A stretch of DNA of 64,000 bases from Lucinisca nassula (taxonomy: Eukaryota > Mollusca > Bivalvia > Lucinida > Lucinidae), in the NCBI GenBank assembly GCA_963580285.1, contig CAUZLF010000223.1:1-64000 (forward strand), given 5' to 3'. The position numbers were made by a program, and so were the translations under genes. Under the pieces are notes generated by a model, which did no database searches, was not told where the DNA came from, and worked only from the letters and a program-made list of their open reading frames with translations. This document shows, piece after piece, positions 23,766-35,240 of this stretch; the stretch's first letter is position 1, and the number at the start of each line of letters is the position of its first letter.

Positions 23766-23977
23766 GGGTTGGTGGTTCGGTCCTTTCAAGATTATTTCAC
23801 TTATTTCGAGCCGACCGTTCATCAGAAATTGGTGAAAACCGGAATACCCGGCGAAAACCCACCTGACCATCCGCTGCAGAACTTGGGGTCTCACATGTGG
23901 CCCGAGGGAGGCGCGAACCACAGCGGTGAGAGATTTAATGATAAGAGTAAGCGGTCTTACCAGTTAGGCCACGGCTG
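23766..23977 (-). repeat. SINE A, minus strand
   Basis: The inverse tail 'ggtcctttcaagattatttc' through to the inverse head 'ccagttaggccacgg', with the B-box inverse 'ggcgcgaacca'. It is diverged from the 14070 copy at many sites. Confidence 0.78.
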
Positions 23978-24000
23978 AATTTTTATAGTCCCTATTTTAA

Positions 24001-24241
24001 CCCTTACTTTGCTGTTCACGACAACCCCTATCATTGCAAAAGTGTAGATCCAGATCAGAAGGCTTCTGAAGAAGCCATCTGATCAGGATCTGCACTGTTT
24101 GACTTCAGACGCCATCTGATCTGGATCTACACCGTTTGACATTCAATTCATGAATTTGTAGGAATAAATTACATCAAGTTATTTGATTGGTTGATAGACA
24201 GAAATGGGTGTGGCTTAAATGAATATTCAGCAGGAGAAGGG
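24001..24241. mobile_element. piggyBac-like MITE with TTAA flanks
   Basis: TTAA lies on both sides (23997-24000 and 24242-24245). The terminal repeats are CCCTTACTTTGCTG and, inverted, CCCTTCTCCTGCTG. The inside has a palindromic 'gatccagatcagaaggcttc' / 'gaagccatctgatcaggatc', then a second partial arm 'gacgccatctgatctggat'. No transposase. Confidence 0.78.
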
Positions 24242-24245
24242 TTAA

Positions 24246-25310
24246 ACTATAATGTAGTAGACCCTAGTCAAACTGTTTTATAATCCCTTGCTAGAATCTA
24301 ATAGCCCCTGGTGAGATGTTAAGCCTCTTGTGATAGTATCATAGTCCCTGGCTAGACTGTTGTTGTCCTTGGCTAGGTTGTTATAGCTCCTGGCTAGAAT
24401 AGTATAGACCCTAGCTAGAATGTCAAGGTCCCTGGGTCTCTGGTTCGAATTTATATTACTTGGCTAAAATGTTACTACTGTAGTTTCTAGCTGGAATGCA
24501 AAAAGTCTCTGGGTGAAAAGTTAAAGTCTCAGTCTGAAATGTTATGGTCACTGGCTAGAATGTTATAGCCTTGGCTAGAATACTTTAGTCCCTTGTAAGA
24601 ATGTAATTGTCCCTGGCTAAAATGTTACAGTCCTTGTTTAGAATGTAATAGTCCCTGAGACCATTTTAGTCCCTGGCTATAATGTTATAGTCCCTGTTTA
24701 GAATGTAATAGTCCCTGAGTAGACCATTATCGGTCCTGGCTAGAATATTATAGTCCCTGGTTTGAATTTTATAGTCCCCGGTTAAATGTTATAATCCCTA
24801 GCTAGAAGGTTATAGTTCCTTACTAGAATGTAAGCGTTCCTGGCTAAGATTTTATAGTCCCTACCTAGAATATTTCAGTATCTAGCCAAACATTTTGATA
24901 GTTCTTAGCTAGAATTTTATTTCCCTGGCTAGAATGTAAAGTCTTTGTTTATAATACCAAAGTCAATGGCTTGAACGTTGTAGGCCCGAGCTAGAATGTT
25001 TTAGTCCTGGCTAGGATCTTAAAGTCTGTAGCTCTAATTTGATATTCATTGGCTAAAATGTTATAGTCCTTAGCTGGAATACTATAGTCCCTTGCTAAAA
25101 TTTAGAATGTTATAGTCCCTGAGTAGAATGTTATCTTCCTTGGAAAGAATAGTATGGTCCTGGCTAGTATGCTATAGTTCCTGGCTTGATTGTTATAGAA
25201 TCTGTCTAGAATGTTATAGAATCGGGCTGAAATATAATAGTTCTACCAAGTATGATTAAATCCCCAGCTAGAATGTTAAAGCATCTAGCCTAAATATTAG
25301 TTCGTGAGCC
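24246..25310. repeat. degenerate ~22-bp minisatellite
   Basis: The words 'tagtccctggctagaatgtta' and near variants recur some 45 times over about 1.06 kb. Units vary in length by a few bases and there is no coding frame. Confidence 0.85.
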
Positions 25311-25329
25311 AGGTGTTCAAAACTAACAT

Positions 25330-25795
25330 CGCTGTTCGTTTGTATACATGTATCATTAAAAATTTAATTGCGAGTATCTTTTGTAAATGCAAAGGCTGTC
25401 ATCATTTACCATATGACGTCGCGTCTTGGAATGTAATAACGTCATTTATCATATGACGCCGCGTCTGAGAATATACTCACTTCATGTTATAAATTCGATA
25501 ATCCACTAGTAGATAAAATATGCAAATTAGTTAGATACGCCCCATAACGTTACATGTACGACGTCCTTAACGCCGTCGCGTTTACTAATGGCGGAATATT
25601 GACATTTATGTAAAACAAATGGTGAAAATTGCGTTATAAATGTTATAAGATATATAGAATCTTGCATTCATGCTCATGTATTATTGACTTAATTAAACTC
25701 ATAGAGGAAAAGGGATAAAATGCTCGGCATAGCCTCGCATTTTATCCCTTTTTCTCAATTTGTTTATAAATTCAATTATACGTGAACACCTATGT
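25330..25795 (+). mobile_element. MITE-like element with terminal foldback, copy 1
   Basis: It shares 'tccactagtagataaaatatgcaaattagttagatacg'-type sequence, 'cgttacatgtacgacgtcctta', 'tgctcatgtattattga' and the hairpin 'gaggaaaagggataaaatgc' / 'cattttatccctttttctc' with the reverse complement of 48430-48790. Confidence 0.7.
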
Positions 25796-25951
25796 AAGAT
25801 CGTCTATATATTATATGCACAACAGAGAAATACTACGATTTCTGCCAAGCATAAACTAAGTAGGTACTTTTTTTTTGTTGTTTGTTTGTTTTTGTGCTAA
25901 GAAGTATTTCCTCTTTGGCCGAGGAAATAAATTTTGTAATCTGGAACTTGC

Positions 25952-26067
25952 GGAACCCGGGAAGGGACATGAATTTTTTTAATATGTTGTGCGAACAAGA
26001 TATTATCTTGTGCGCAATAAATGTACTTATAAAATAAAAAAGAATCATGTCCCTTCCCGGGTTCCGT
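25952..26067. repeat. inverted repeat with ~24-bp arms
   Basis: CGGAACCCGGGAAGGGACAT at the left is mirrored by ATGTCCCTTCCCGGGTTCCG at the right. The loop contains its own small inverted repeat, 'aagatattatctt'. Confidence 0.8.
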
Positions 26068-26217
26068 AGGAACTACCTTTTAATACAAGATACCGCTTTA
26101 CAGTGAAATCATTATATTCAAACGCGGGGAAGTTTCAATCACGGCGACGTTATTCATGGCGTCATTGCAATGGCGTCTTGGACGATATCCTACCTAGACT
26201 GCAATCGGTCACATCGG

Positions 26218-26478
26218 ACCATTGCTCGCAGGTGCACATTACATACACATTACGTTTGCAGGATGAAAGCCCACACAGTAGTCATATAATTACGGTAGGG
26301 ATCTTTAACCTGCACACGGCATGACTCTCCGTGCACAGGGGGCCTCCAGTTAACGTCCCGATCCGAAGGACGGTGCACTTTATGAATTCATCCCTGCAAA
26401 TAATGCCAATGGAACGTGTTCGAACACTGAAATTTTATCGCCGTTGCCGGGGATCGAACCCGGGACCTCTAGCACAAC
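26218..26478 (-). repeat. SINE E, minus strand
   Basis: The B-box inverse 'ggggatcgaacccgggacc' sits at its right end (sense 5' head). The body has 'aggacggtgcactttatg' and 'gggatctttaacctgcac'. Confidence 0.75.
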
Positions 26479-26611
26479 CCGAAACGAACACCAGCTGAAC
26501 CTCAACAGAAACAGAAACAATTCCAAAAACCTAACACACGTGTGAACACAAATACAGAATCTGAAGTTGGTGATCAAACAGACAGGTCAAGAAAGTGCAT
26601 AAGACAAAACA

Positions 26612-27273
26612 ACACTACTAATTGGTAGTTCCATTCTTAAAGGCGTGAAAACCAATGAACTTAATTCCAATACCACTGTTAGATCTTTCCTGGTGCCACC
26701 GTCAAAACACTGAAGTCCAAGTTAGAACAATATGACATGGGTAGCTGCAAAACAATAATTGTCCATGTTGGTGGAAACGATGGTGATGGTGGAGCAGATA
26801 TGGATACTTTTCAAGATGACTACCTTGCTTTAATATAGGGTTTGGCGTCTATTGACCGCCGAATTATTGTATCCGGCCTACTGCCAAGAGGCACCTTTGA
26901 TCTTGGGCCCTACAATCAGCAGTTGAAATCGCTGTGCGATGCAAACGACATAGATTACATTGACAACTATGATAACTTTTTATTGGCGTCTGGTGAAATT
27001 CCTGACACATATTATTACACGGACAAAACGCATTTAAATGTCACTGGTACACGAAAACTACTACAAACTATTGACAAATATTGTAAGATAACACGACCAT
27101 CGAAATCATCAAATAATACACCACAGAGACAGCGAGGTGGCAACACGCCGCCTACAGGCAGAAGATACCGCCCTCAGAAATACTGCCATATTTGTTCAAT
27201 GACAAATCACAGTACCCAAGAATGTTGGTTCAATGGACGAAATTCTAAGATCACAAGCCGTGCTGCATACTAG
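26612..27273 (+). pseudogene. LINE ORF1, SGNH-esterase plus CCHC knuckle, broken
   Basis: The order of motifs is that of ORF1 in CR1/L2-like LINEs. First comes LLIGSSILKG (SGNH block I), then FPGATVKTLKSKL, IIVHVGGND (block III), VSGLLPRG, and DKTHLNVTG (block V with Asp-x-x-His). A C-x2-C-x4-H-x4-C knuckle near the end starts C-H-I-C. Two lesions are seen: a frameshift between block I and the FPGATV stretch (near 26690), and a TAG at 26836-26838 just before the frame resumes. The esterase domain is thought to aid the LINE ribonucleoprotein. It stands directly upstream of the matching ORF2. Confidence 0.8.
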
Positions 27274-27318
27274 GATGAATTAGGATATATATAACGCAAT
27301 TATCAGAACGACCACACA

Positions 27319-30060
27319 TTGCCTAATAGTACAACTTTAGAAACGCCGTTTCATTACTCGTTTGATCTGAATAGGGTGCAGAATGACTCGAAAAATCTCG
27401 GTGTTTCTCCCATTGCCCAACATGAAGTATCCTCAGACACTACAGCCATACAATTTTTATCCAAAGGCTTATATCTTTGTAATCCAAATATCGGATGCCT
27501 TGCTCCCAAGCTAGACGAAATTCGCTTAGCTATGGCAACATAGCGCTGTCCAGATATCCTAGGTATTCGCGGAATTTTTCTGGAGGCAAGTGTCTCAGAT
27601 GGTCAAGTGGTCATCGATGGTTACTATATGCTACGAAAAGATAGATCTGACACTCAAAATAAATCTGGCGGCGGTTTAGTTTTATACCATAGAAATTCGC
27701 TTAAGTGCAGACGCCGACCAGAACGTAAAGTCTCGCAGATTGAAACATTGTGATCAGAGTTGACCCTACCAAACACTAGGCCATTTCTGATTTGCACCGT
27801 GTATCGCCCTCCAAATGCACAGTCCGAATGGATAGAACTATTCAAGGAGGAATTGTCTATTTCACAAACAACCGGGCTTGAAATCATTCTTATGGGTGAT
27901 TTTAATATCGATTATAGTTCCACGGTAAATCAGAAATGGCATAGAATGGTACAGTTATTTGACCTGTCTCAATTAGTAACAGAACCAACTGGAATTACGG
28001 AATCAACTTCAACTATAATTGACCATGTCTATACTACTCACCCGGAACATATTACTGAATGTTTCGTTCCTAATTTCTCTTTTAGTGACCATTTTCCGGT
28101 ATGTTTTACAAGAAAAGTAAATTACAAAATTCCTGAAAACAATCATATCACCACAACATATCGTTGCTTTAAAAACTGTCATGAACCTATATTTTTGACA
28201 GATCTTGCAAATGACTTCAGCTCTTTCTCTGCAAATTCTTCTGACCTCGATGCCGATTTTGTTAAATGGCATCAAATAATAATGAAGCATTTAGACAACC
28301 ATGCTCCTGTGAAAACATAATCGCATGCCCCACTTGTACACCACGGAAATAACACATATGCAAAGATTAAGAGACAACTGAAAGCGCCAAAAGCAACGGG
28401 CGGATTTTAAACGGTATCGAAATAACACGCGACAGTTAATAAGATCGGCTAAACGGAAATATTTGTCCGATTCAGTTTCCAAATCTAAAGATTCTAAAGT
28501 AATATGGCAGCACCTACGACCCTTCAACGCAAACAAGAAAACATCTTCCAATAACCTCCCATATGAGTTAGTTTTCAATGATGAAACGATTAAAAATTCT
28601 GAAAACATTGCTGCAAAACTGAACGAATTTTTCACCTCAGTAGCTAATATACTTAACAAAACCACACTGGGTCGCCTGAACTTGACACTAACCGACTAGG
28701 TCAATTTGTGAATGACAAAATACCCGAAAATGTATCTTTCCATATTCCTTTATTACTTGCGACCAAGTTATATCGTTTATAAGTAAACTTGATTCTTCAA
28801 AAGCCACAGGCATTGGCGGTCTTGGACCTAGAATTATAAAATTAGCCGCGAATGTTTTATCATCGGCAATAACAATACTGATCAATAAAAGCATTGTTAG
28901 CGGAAAATTCCCATCTCAACTAAAATATGCTAAAATTTTCCCCATTTATAAAGGTGGAACTAAATCGGACCCCTCAAACTCTCGGCTGATCTCAATCTTA
29001 CCAACAATATCTAAAATATTTGAGAAACATGTCAACCATCACTAAATGGGCTTCTTAAATAAATACAAAGTAATACGTGAGAGTCAATCAGGGTTTAGAC
29101 AGAAACACAGTTGCCAAACTGCTCAGGTTAAGCTAATTGATCATTGGATGGCTTGTATCGATAAAGGGGACATCGTGGGAAAAAATTTCATCGACTTTCG
29201 CAAAGCATTTGATGTAGTTGACCATATTATTCTGATACAAAAGCTTTCCCTGTACAAACTTAGCCTAAACACAGTCCGTTGGTTCGAGTCATACCTTAGT
29301 TGTCGCCAAAAGTTTATAGTATACGCCAAGCTTATCTGAGTTTGCACATGTTCGTTCCGGTGTACCTCAGGGCTCGATACTTGGTCCTACCTTATTTTTT
29401 TCTATTAATAAACGACCTACCCTTGTTTCTTAGATATTGCTATGTGGACTTATATGCCGACGATGCCACCTTTCACACTCATTGTAACAATAAACAAACC
29501 GTCGAAAACCACCTACAGTCCGATTTTAACAATTCTATGTATTGTAGTAGATGTAACAAAATGCATGTACATGATCAGAAAACGTCATGCATGATTATAG
29601 GAACTAGGCAACGCTTAGATGGTTCCAATCTTTTAGACATAAAATCTGACAGCATTAATATAAAGCAGGTGTCAAGTTAAAAGCTTTTGGGCCTTTATAT
29701 TGACGAAAACTTAAACTTGAATACCCATATAGACCATTTTTGCGCTGCTGTCTCTTCTAAAATATCATTGTTGCGACAACTATCGGAATGTGCTCCCATT
29801 CACGTCCAAATGCTTTTTTATCAAGGGTATATTCTACCGCTTCTTGACTTTGGCTCAGTTACATGGGGATCAACATCAACTGCTAATATTGATAGGTTGA
29901 TAAAACTACAAAAACGAGCAGCATGGATTATACTTAGTGCTGACTTTAATACTTCATCTGTCCTTATGTTCTAGGAGCTTGGTTGGACTCCCGTGACGAG
30001 TAGAATAAAATAAAATACAGCTGTTCTTACCTACAAAGCCTTAAGGTATATAGTAGTAAT
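27319..30060 (+). pseudogene. CR1-like LINE ORF2, decayed (endonuclease + reverse transcriptase)
   Basis: Endonuclease pieces are GLYLCNPNIG, LGIRG, DGYYMLRKDR, SGGGLVLYHR, TVYRPPN, ILMGDFNID, IIDHVY and the terminal SDHFPV. Reverse-transcriptase pieces are SSKATGIGGL, IFPIYKGG, SGFRQKHSCQTA, FIDFRKAFDVVDH, LYADDAT (catalytic aspartates kept), LLGLYID and LLDFGSVTWG. Stops interrupt the frame at 27541, 27751, 28318, 28697, 29043, 29337, 29678 and 29972, some with frame changes. The copy cannot make an active protein. The 3' region fades out near 30230 without a clear tail. Confidence 0.87.
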
Positions 30061-30229
30061 CACACATCTTGACTGCAATGCAAAATAAACTAAGATTTCC
30101 CAAATTGTTACCCAGCACAGTGGGTTGCAATATAAGTTCAAAAAGCAAATACATTATGTAAAGAAAATTCAAAAACTACAGGTTAAGACCAAATAATGGT
30201 CCTATAAGACAACTAGACGAAGATTTATT

Positions 30230-30873
30230 GTCCAAAATGAGGCAAAATCCCCTAAATTTTCAAACAAGAATACCGACAAGGCAGGAGCGCTCACCCTTAA
30301 AATATTATCATTTTCAGTTGTTACGTACTCTGAAGTAGCAAAGACGAGGCATAATTTTCTTACTTTCTGCATTTTTAACCACTTTTGTGAAAATTTCACC
30401 GAAAACCACATGGTAAATTTCATCGCCATCTTGGATTTCGAAAAAATTCTTACCCTGGATTTAGTGAAATTCAAACCCCAGGGATTTCCCTGTCAGTCGA
30501 GATCGGATGATGACAGTTACCTCTTGCAATGCTTAATCAATGGCTTTGCAGAATCATCAACCTGGTCTTCATGTCATTTTGCTTCAGGTGGTTTAAATGT
30601 ATTTGAAAATATTGACTTCGGTTTGTTTACAATAGAGAATTTCTTGACGACCTCATCACTGTTTCAGCTGATTTGTATTATTGCGCATGTATTAAAAAAC
30701 GGGATAAAACTTGATGAATATCATACAATAATTACAATTTAATAAAGCTCTTTAAATAAGTTCTGAAGTTAGATACTTTGGAAGCAAGGAATCCACCAAA
30801 TAAACGAAAATAGCAGACTCGGTTTTAGCAAAATGATTAACGACCTGTTTTAAGTTCTGTTTTAGCAAAATGA
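30230..30873. other. no recognised gene
   Basis: A plus-strand ORF of 110 codons (30410-30742) matches nothing I know. A short direct repeat 'gttttagcaaaatgattaacgacc' type occurs twice at 30820-30882. Confidence 0.4.
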
Positions 30874-31125
30874 TTAACGACCACCTTTTTCGGCATTATG
30901 ACTGTTTTTATGTTTTATTTTTTTTGCGTATGTACCTTCCATTAAATGGTAATTCCGTTGTATCCGCTTTCTCTTGGACTGGTTTTCGGCACTAGAAAGC
31001 GTCATTGTCATTAAACGGGTCGAATCAAAGCACCCGGGATCCAGCAGAATATAAATGGCGAAAAACACGCATGTAGCAGACAGAAGCAATAACGTTTTCT
31101 TCGTATTTGTAAGTGTTTTTGGCAT
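30874..31125 (-). CDS. candidate N-terminal exon of a type II membrane protein
   Basis: An 83-codon frame starts with ATG at 31125 with a lysine-containing start (MPKTLTNTKK). It is followed by a single hydrophobic segment (TLLLLSATCVFFAIYILL, residues ~11-28) and a basic, hydrophilic stretch. This layout fits the cytosolic tail, signal anchor and stem of Golgi enzymes such as glycosyl- or sulfotransferases. No catalytic domain is present, and the initiation context is weak. Possible donors are GAAG|GTACAT and AAAAG|GTGGTC near the 3' end. It may be a chance ORF, and no partner exon was recognised. Confidence 0.28.
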   Translation of the reverse strand: MPKTLTNTKKTLLLLSATCVFFAIYILLDPGCFDSTRLMTMTLSSAENQSKRKRIQRNYHLMEGTYAKKIKHKNSHNAEKGGR

Positions 31126-31524
31126 TGATCATGAAATCGGTTTTGCGGTAATAGGGATATCATTTTAGTTTTTCGAATTCCACACCGGTAGCCATGTCAC
31201 ACACTAGGGTTTTGGAAATGAAGATGGAAACCGCGTATTTTAGCAGTGTAAACAGAAACTGAAGTTTTGTTGTCACGTAACAAATTTTATGAAAATGAAA
31301 AGCAACATTAAAACAGATAAAAACAGCATTTATCGATATAAATTGCAGACCGGAATATTTCTTTATTTTAACTGTTTCTGGAAAAGTTCCTTTGAAAATT
31401 AGTCACGTTTCTTGAACAAGGAAATTTATTATTATGTATGGTGGTTGCATTGTGTCATGGTAAACTGTTATTTTTCTACTGATAATGTGATCGGTCTTTC
31501 ATCTTTGACCATTACTCGCAGCAG
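31126..31524. other. no recognised feature
   Basis: AT-rich unique sequence. No repeat family or coding motif seen. Confidence 0.4.
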
Positions 31525-31770
31525 ATTTGCAGGTGTACATTGAATACATTCCAGGTTTGCAGGATGAAAATGTACACAGTCATGTAATTACAGCAGGGAT
31601 TTTTAACCTGCACGGGGGTTCTTGCAAAGAGGGCTCCCAGTTAACATTCCGACCCGAAGGACAGTGCACTACTGGCATTCATCCCTGCTAATGATGCCAG
31701 TGGAGCATGATCGGACACGAAAATTACCGCTTTTGGGGATCAAACCAGGGATGGGGGTTTCTTGCACCAG
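31525..31770 (-). repeat. SINE E, minus strand, diverged
   Basis: 'catctttgaccattactcgcag' at the left end, 'gaaggacagtgcactactgg' in the body and the mutated B-box inverse 'ggggatcaaaccagggat' at the right. Confidence 0.7.
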
Positions 31771-31849
31771 AGGCAGCATCCTAATTCCTTCGAATTGGGG
31801 ACGTTAACTTTTTCTGAGCTGGCTTGTACATAAGCTGTTAATCAGTGCA

Positions 31850-31965
31850 AAGTAATTTTATGTAAGAAAATGACAACAGCCCTTCTTGAATCGTATGAAG
31901 TGATAGAATGAGAGTAGAAAAAAAATTCACAGTCAGTTTCCATAAAAGTTTGTTTTTGATCCACA
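31850..31965 (-). repeat. SINE C fragment
   Basis: 'aaaatgacaacagcccttcttgaatcg'-type sequence matches the centre of SINE C. Both ends are lost. Confidence 0.5.
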
Positions 31966-32147
31966 GGATAACAGTGACAGTGTGGAAACACATCACATAA
32001 AAGAAGGAGAGCATAATGCAGCATCTGATCAGGGCCTATACTGTTTGCATAAAGTTCAGCCATTTTTAAATACATTTTGAAGAGAAACGCAACCTGGCAT
32101 TCCTAAATTTTAAAAACTGGACTTAAGCTATTATATAAAGTGGAACA

Positions 32148-32276
32148 CAGGCACTTGTTTCATAGAGGAAAAAAATCTACCCTCTACCTTGAGACAGGCA
32201 CTTGTTTCAAAGAGAAAAAAATCTACCCTCTCAAGGTAGAGGGTAGATTTTTTTTTCTCTTTGAAACAAATGCCTG
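32148..32276. repeat. tandem plus inverted repeat with ~38-bp arms
   Basis: The left arm begins CAGGCACTTGTTTCAAAGAG and ends 'atctaccctct'. After a 6-base loop the right arm reads 'agagggtagat' and ends 'ctctttgaaacaaatgcctg'. A diverged direct copy of the left arm sits just upstream (32148-32190). Confidence 0.85.
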
Positions 32277-32345
32277 TGAAGTGGAAGATTCGATTTTGTA
32301 TACAATAGGTAAAGAATGAAAACAGTACATTTTTTACTCTCCAGA

Positions 32346-32650
32346 GGTAGGGGCCCCGGCGATAGGGGCTTGGATTTATACATCAGGCTGCATGGTGCTT
32401 CCACGCAGAGCTGACGCTGACCACACATTGTACGAGTACTGGTATACCACTTAAGAGAACAAAGCCTGCACAGGCAAAGTGGTGTAAGTCAAACCCTCCA
32501 ATGAATATAACATTTTGGTTTCATTGGGTGGCAGGGCTTGAAATGTCATTTCATCTCAAATGTCGGGTAAACTCCCGCAAAATTGGAAGCATCATCACCA
32601 AAATAACCTCAATAGTGCTGATGGGGCATTAAACATCAGTTCAAACAAAC
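32346..32650 (+). repeat. R1 SINE, plus strand, near full length
   Basis: The head 'ggggccccggcgataggggc' through 'catgatgcttccac'-like sequence to the tail 'attaaacatcagttcaaac'. More diverged than most copies. Confidence 0.75.
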
Positions 32651-32939
32651 TCTTAAAAGGTTATGCCTAATTCAGATCACAGTAAAAAGAAGGAACTACT
32701 TTCTTTTTGTTTACATGTTTTCATTATGTGCTCAAGCTCTGGAGCCTGTCAGTGAAAAGTTATCTAAACAAACTTCTCACCCTTGTCTGACAATCATCTA
32801 GAGAAAGGTGAATGAGTTCTTTCAATATTTTTCACAATTTTCATAAAAGACGGTATTGCTATTTCATTTACAATGCATTTATTTTTTTTTGTAAACAATT
32901 ATTTCTAAAATGGACACCTAATTAACAGACTTGGGCAAG

Positions 32940-33018
32940 TCTATGAGTGAGTGAGCGAGTGAGTGACTGAGTGAGCGCGTGAGCGAGTGAGTGGGTGAAT
33001 AGGTAAGTAAGCAAGTAA
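32940..33018. repeat. (GAGT)n-like microsatellite
   Basis: GAGT/GAGC units decay into GTAAGTAAGC. It is followed by a short self-complementary 'caacgttgattcaacgttg'-type cluster at 33030-33080. Confidence 0.8.
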
Positions 33019-33237
33019 CCCTGCAGGCACACAACGTTGACTCAACTTTGATTCAACGTTGTTGTTTCAACGTTGATTCAATAGTAGGTAGGTGAATAAT
33101 AAGAAAAAGTAAGAATGTTAACTAGAATTTGTTTTTCTACAAAAACACAGATGTCTCCCCCTTTTTGACCTCTTAAGTATGACCTTGACATTGGAGGTAT
33201 CATCATCTAATGAAAAGCAAAATTGAAATGTTATAAG

Positions 33238-33390
33238 AGTGAGTGTGTTTGAGGTTTACGTCCCCCACCAGCAGTTAAGGTCGACCTCGGTTTAAAGACT
33301 CATCCGAAAGTCTGAAGAAGCCCGGGATCGTCCCCATGACCCCTGGTTTATGAGGCAAGTAGCTTATCCACTACACCACGGAGGCTTCTA
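33238..33390 (-). repeat. SINE B, minus strand
   Basis: Flanked by AAATGTTATAAG (33226-33237) and AAATGTTACAAG (33391-33402). The inverse head ends 'ccactacaccacggaggctt'. Confidence 0.78.
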
Positions 33391-33409
33391 AAATGTTACA
33401 AGAAATTTA

Positions 33410-33664
33410 TTTAAATTGGGGTTAAACGTCCCAGTCAACACTATTTAGGACATTTTGGAGACGTTGCTTCCGATTCTGTGGGACCTGCACCCAACATTGA
33501 GATGAAATGACATCTCAAGCCCTGCCGACCAATGAAACCCAAAGGGCCTTATATGAATTGGAGGGGCTGACTCACATCACTTTGCCTGGGCAGGCTTAGA
33601 ACATGTGCCGTCAGTTTTAGCTCCGCGTGAAAGCGCCATGGCGCCCAGTCTACTTCTCCAGGGA
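33410..33664 (-). repeat. R1 SINE, internally shortened
   Basis: Tail 'ggggttaaacgtcccagtc' to head 'tctacttctccagggagcc'. About 40 bp are missing near 'gcaggcttagaacatgtgcc'. Confidence 0.75.
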
Positions 33665-33732
33665 GCCACTTTGTTAAGAATCAACATGTTAAATATATAG
33701 GCGTTTCACCTCAAAATTGATCAGTGCTTAAA

Positions 33733-33838
33733 TACAGTAAACTTCTTATATTAAGACCACCTTTGGGACTGTTCAAAAGTGGTCTTTAAGACCACTTTGA
33801 ACAGTCCCAAAGATGGTCTCTGACCAGAGGTCACTGTA
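33733..33838. mobile_element. compact foldback MITE, TACAGTAAA termini
   Basis: 106 bp long. The ends are TACAGTAAACTTC and GAGGTCACTGTA. The arms 'cctttgggactgttcaaaag' and 'tttgaacagtcccaaag' face each other with almost no loop. Confidence 0.8.
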
Positions 33839-33937
33839 TGCAGAAAACACAAAGAAAGAATAAATGCAGCCGTACTAAACGAAAGCGTTTTAAAACAAAA
33901 TTAGTCTTAATTTCAGGTGGTCTTAATAGGGGAAAAA

Positions 33938-34112
33938 GCGGTGCGAGTCGGGCCGTTCATTCTTATAAAACATATTGGTTTCATTGGGCTGCAAGACTTG
34001 AGATATCATTTCATCTCAATGCCAGGTAAAATTCCCACAAAATTGGGGGCAACGTCTCCAAAATGACCGATTCAGTGTTGATTGGAGCGTTAAACGTCGT
34101 CTAACAAACAAA
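33938..34112 (+). repeat. R1 SINE, 5'-truncated
   Basis: It starts at the B-box-like 'ggtgcgagtcgggcc' and ends 'gcgttaaacgtcgtctaac' plus 'aaacaaaac'. Confidence 0.75.
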
Positions 34113-34204
34113 ACATCATCTTAACAAGCCCGTGCAATGAAGACCCCGCTAAACCCCAGTTTATATGGGGAATACAGGGGCTCATAGGGCATACATTATT
34201 ATTT

Positions 34205-34419
34205 ATCACGAAGACACGCCTTTATAATTTTGACTCCCTTGAACCTCACTTTTATATAGTAAAATTGGGGTTTACAGGGTAAACCTTATTTTTCTTATTT
34301 GAGCCTTATTTTCTTATTTGAGCAGAAATAATAAAAAATACCACAATTCTTCCTTTTATAATGTTCGTTTTTTCGGCGGTAAAGTTTACAATGCATTTGT
34401 ATAGGCATGTTTTCGTAAT
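34205..34419 (+). mobile_element. PAL MITE lacking its central hairpin
   Basis: Both terminal repeats are present (ATCACGAAGACACGCCT ... ATAGGCATGTTTTCGTAAT), but the sequence passes from 'cttatttgag' directly to 'gagcagaaataat'. The hairpin has been removed cleanly between the 'ttatttgagc' repeats. Additional PAL-like scraps flank it at 34125-34200 and 34420-34455. Confidence 0.8.
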
Positions 34420-34754
34420 TCTTATTTCTGCTCCAAGATACAGGTTGTGTGTTATATAATTTCGGTTTTACGGAATCTTCAATTAAGTTGTAAGGAAACA
34501 AGGTCAAATTAATTTATTGCTATTTTTATTTCATATAAAAATAACAAATAACCAATGAGACGTTTATACTAAATACAACAACGCATACACGACATTTTCA
34601 GGATAACTTGGACTACACTCTTAAGGACAGCTAATCCCCGCCGCCTTCAGCCGTGACGTTGGCCTTGAGTCAGCATCATGAAAAGTGAGGTTTAGTAGGT
34701 TGTTGAATATTTGATACTGATAGTCAATGAGCCTTTTCTACAAGAATATATAGG

Positions 34755-35240
34755 GCCATGAAGACTTTGCACTCAGTGCACATCCAGATCCATCTGATCT
34801 GGATCTACACTGTCATTCAGTTTGCGAATTTCAAATGAATACAATATACATGTATCAAGTAATTTGAGGGTCTGATAGTCAGAAATGTGACTAATAAATA
34901 ATTAAATTTAATAAATAAGTTATACAGTATACTTGTTACTGTCCGTCTTTGAATATGAGCTGAAATGACAATCAAATTGGAATTTTTAAATGTATAAAAA
35001 CTGATAACAATCGAAACATACTGAGGAATTCTTACAACAATACGAGCAGTGAAGACTTTGCACACAGTGCATATCCAGATCATATTCATATAGTATACAT
35101 ACATCAAGTAATTTAAGTGGCTGAAAGTCAGAAATGTGACTAATAAATAAATAAATAAATAAATAAATAAAGTATACAATATACTCGTTACTGTATTTAA
35201 TAAGAGCTATAATGACAATCAAATGCGTGAAAATTGATAA
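34755..35240. repeat. tandem duplication, ~297-bp period, of MITE-like sequence
   Basis: 'gaagactttgcactcagtgc' at 34758 recurs as 'gaagactttgcacacagtgc' at 35053. In both copies it is followed by 'catcaagtaattt', 'agtcagaaatgtgactaata' and 'aatgacaatcaaat'. The second copy contains an (AATA)n run at 35138-35171. Confidence 0.7.

Noticed and set aside
23448..23978. One 176-codon ORF as a whole
   Set aside because: Only the part before the donor at 23651 looks protein-like. The rest is an ATT microsatellite, a G-run and an inverted SINE A.
30410..30742. 110-codon plus-strand ORF after the CR1-like LINE
   Set aside because: No recognisable domain or splice signals, and composition like the surrounding AT-rich sequence.
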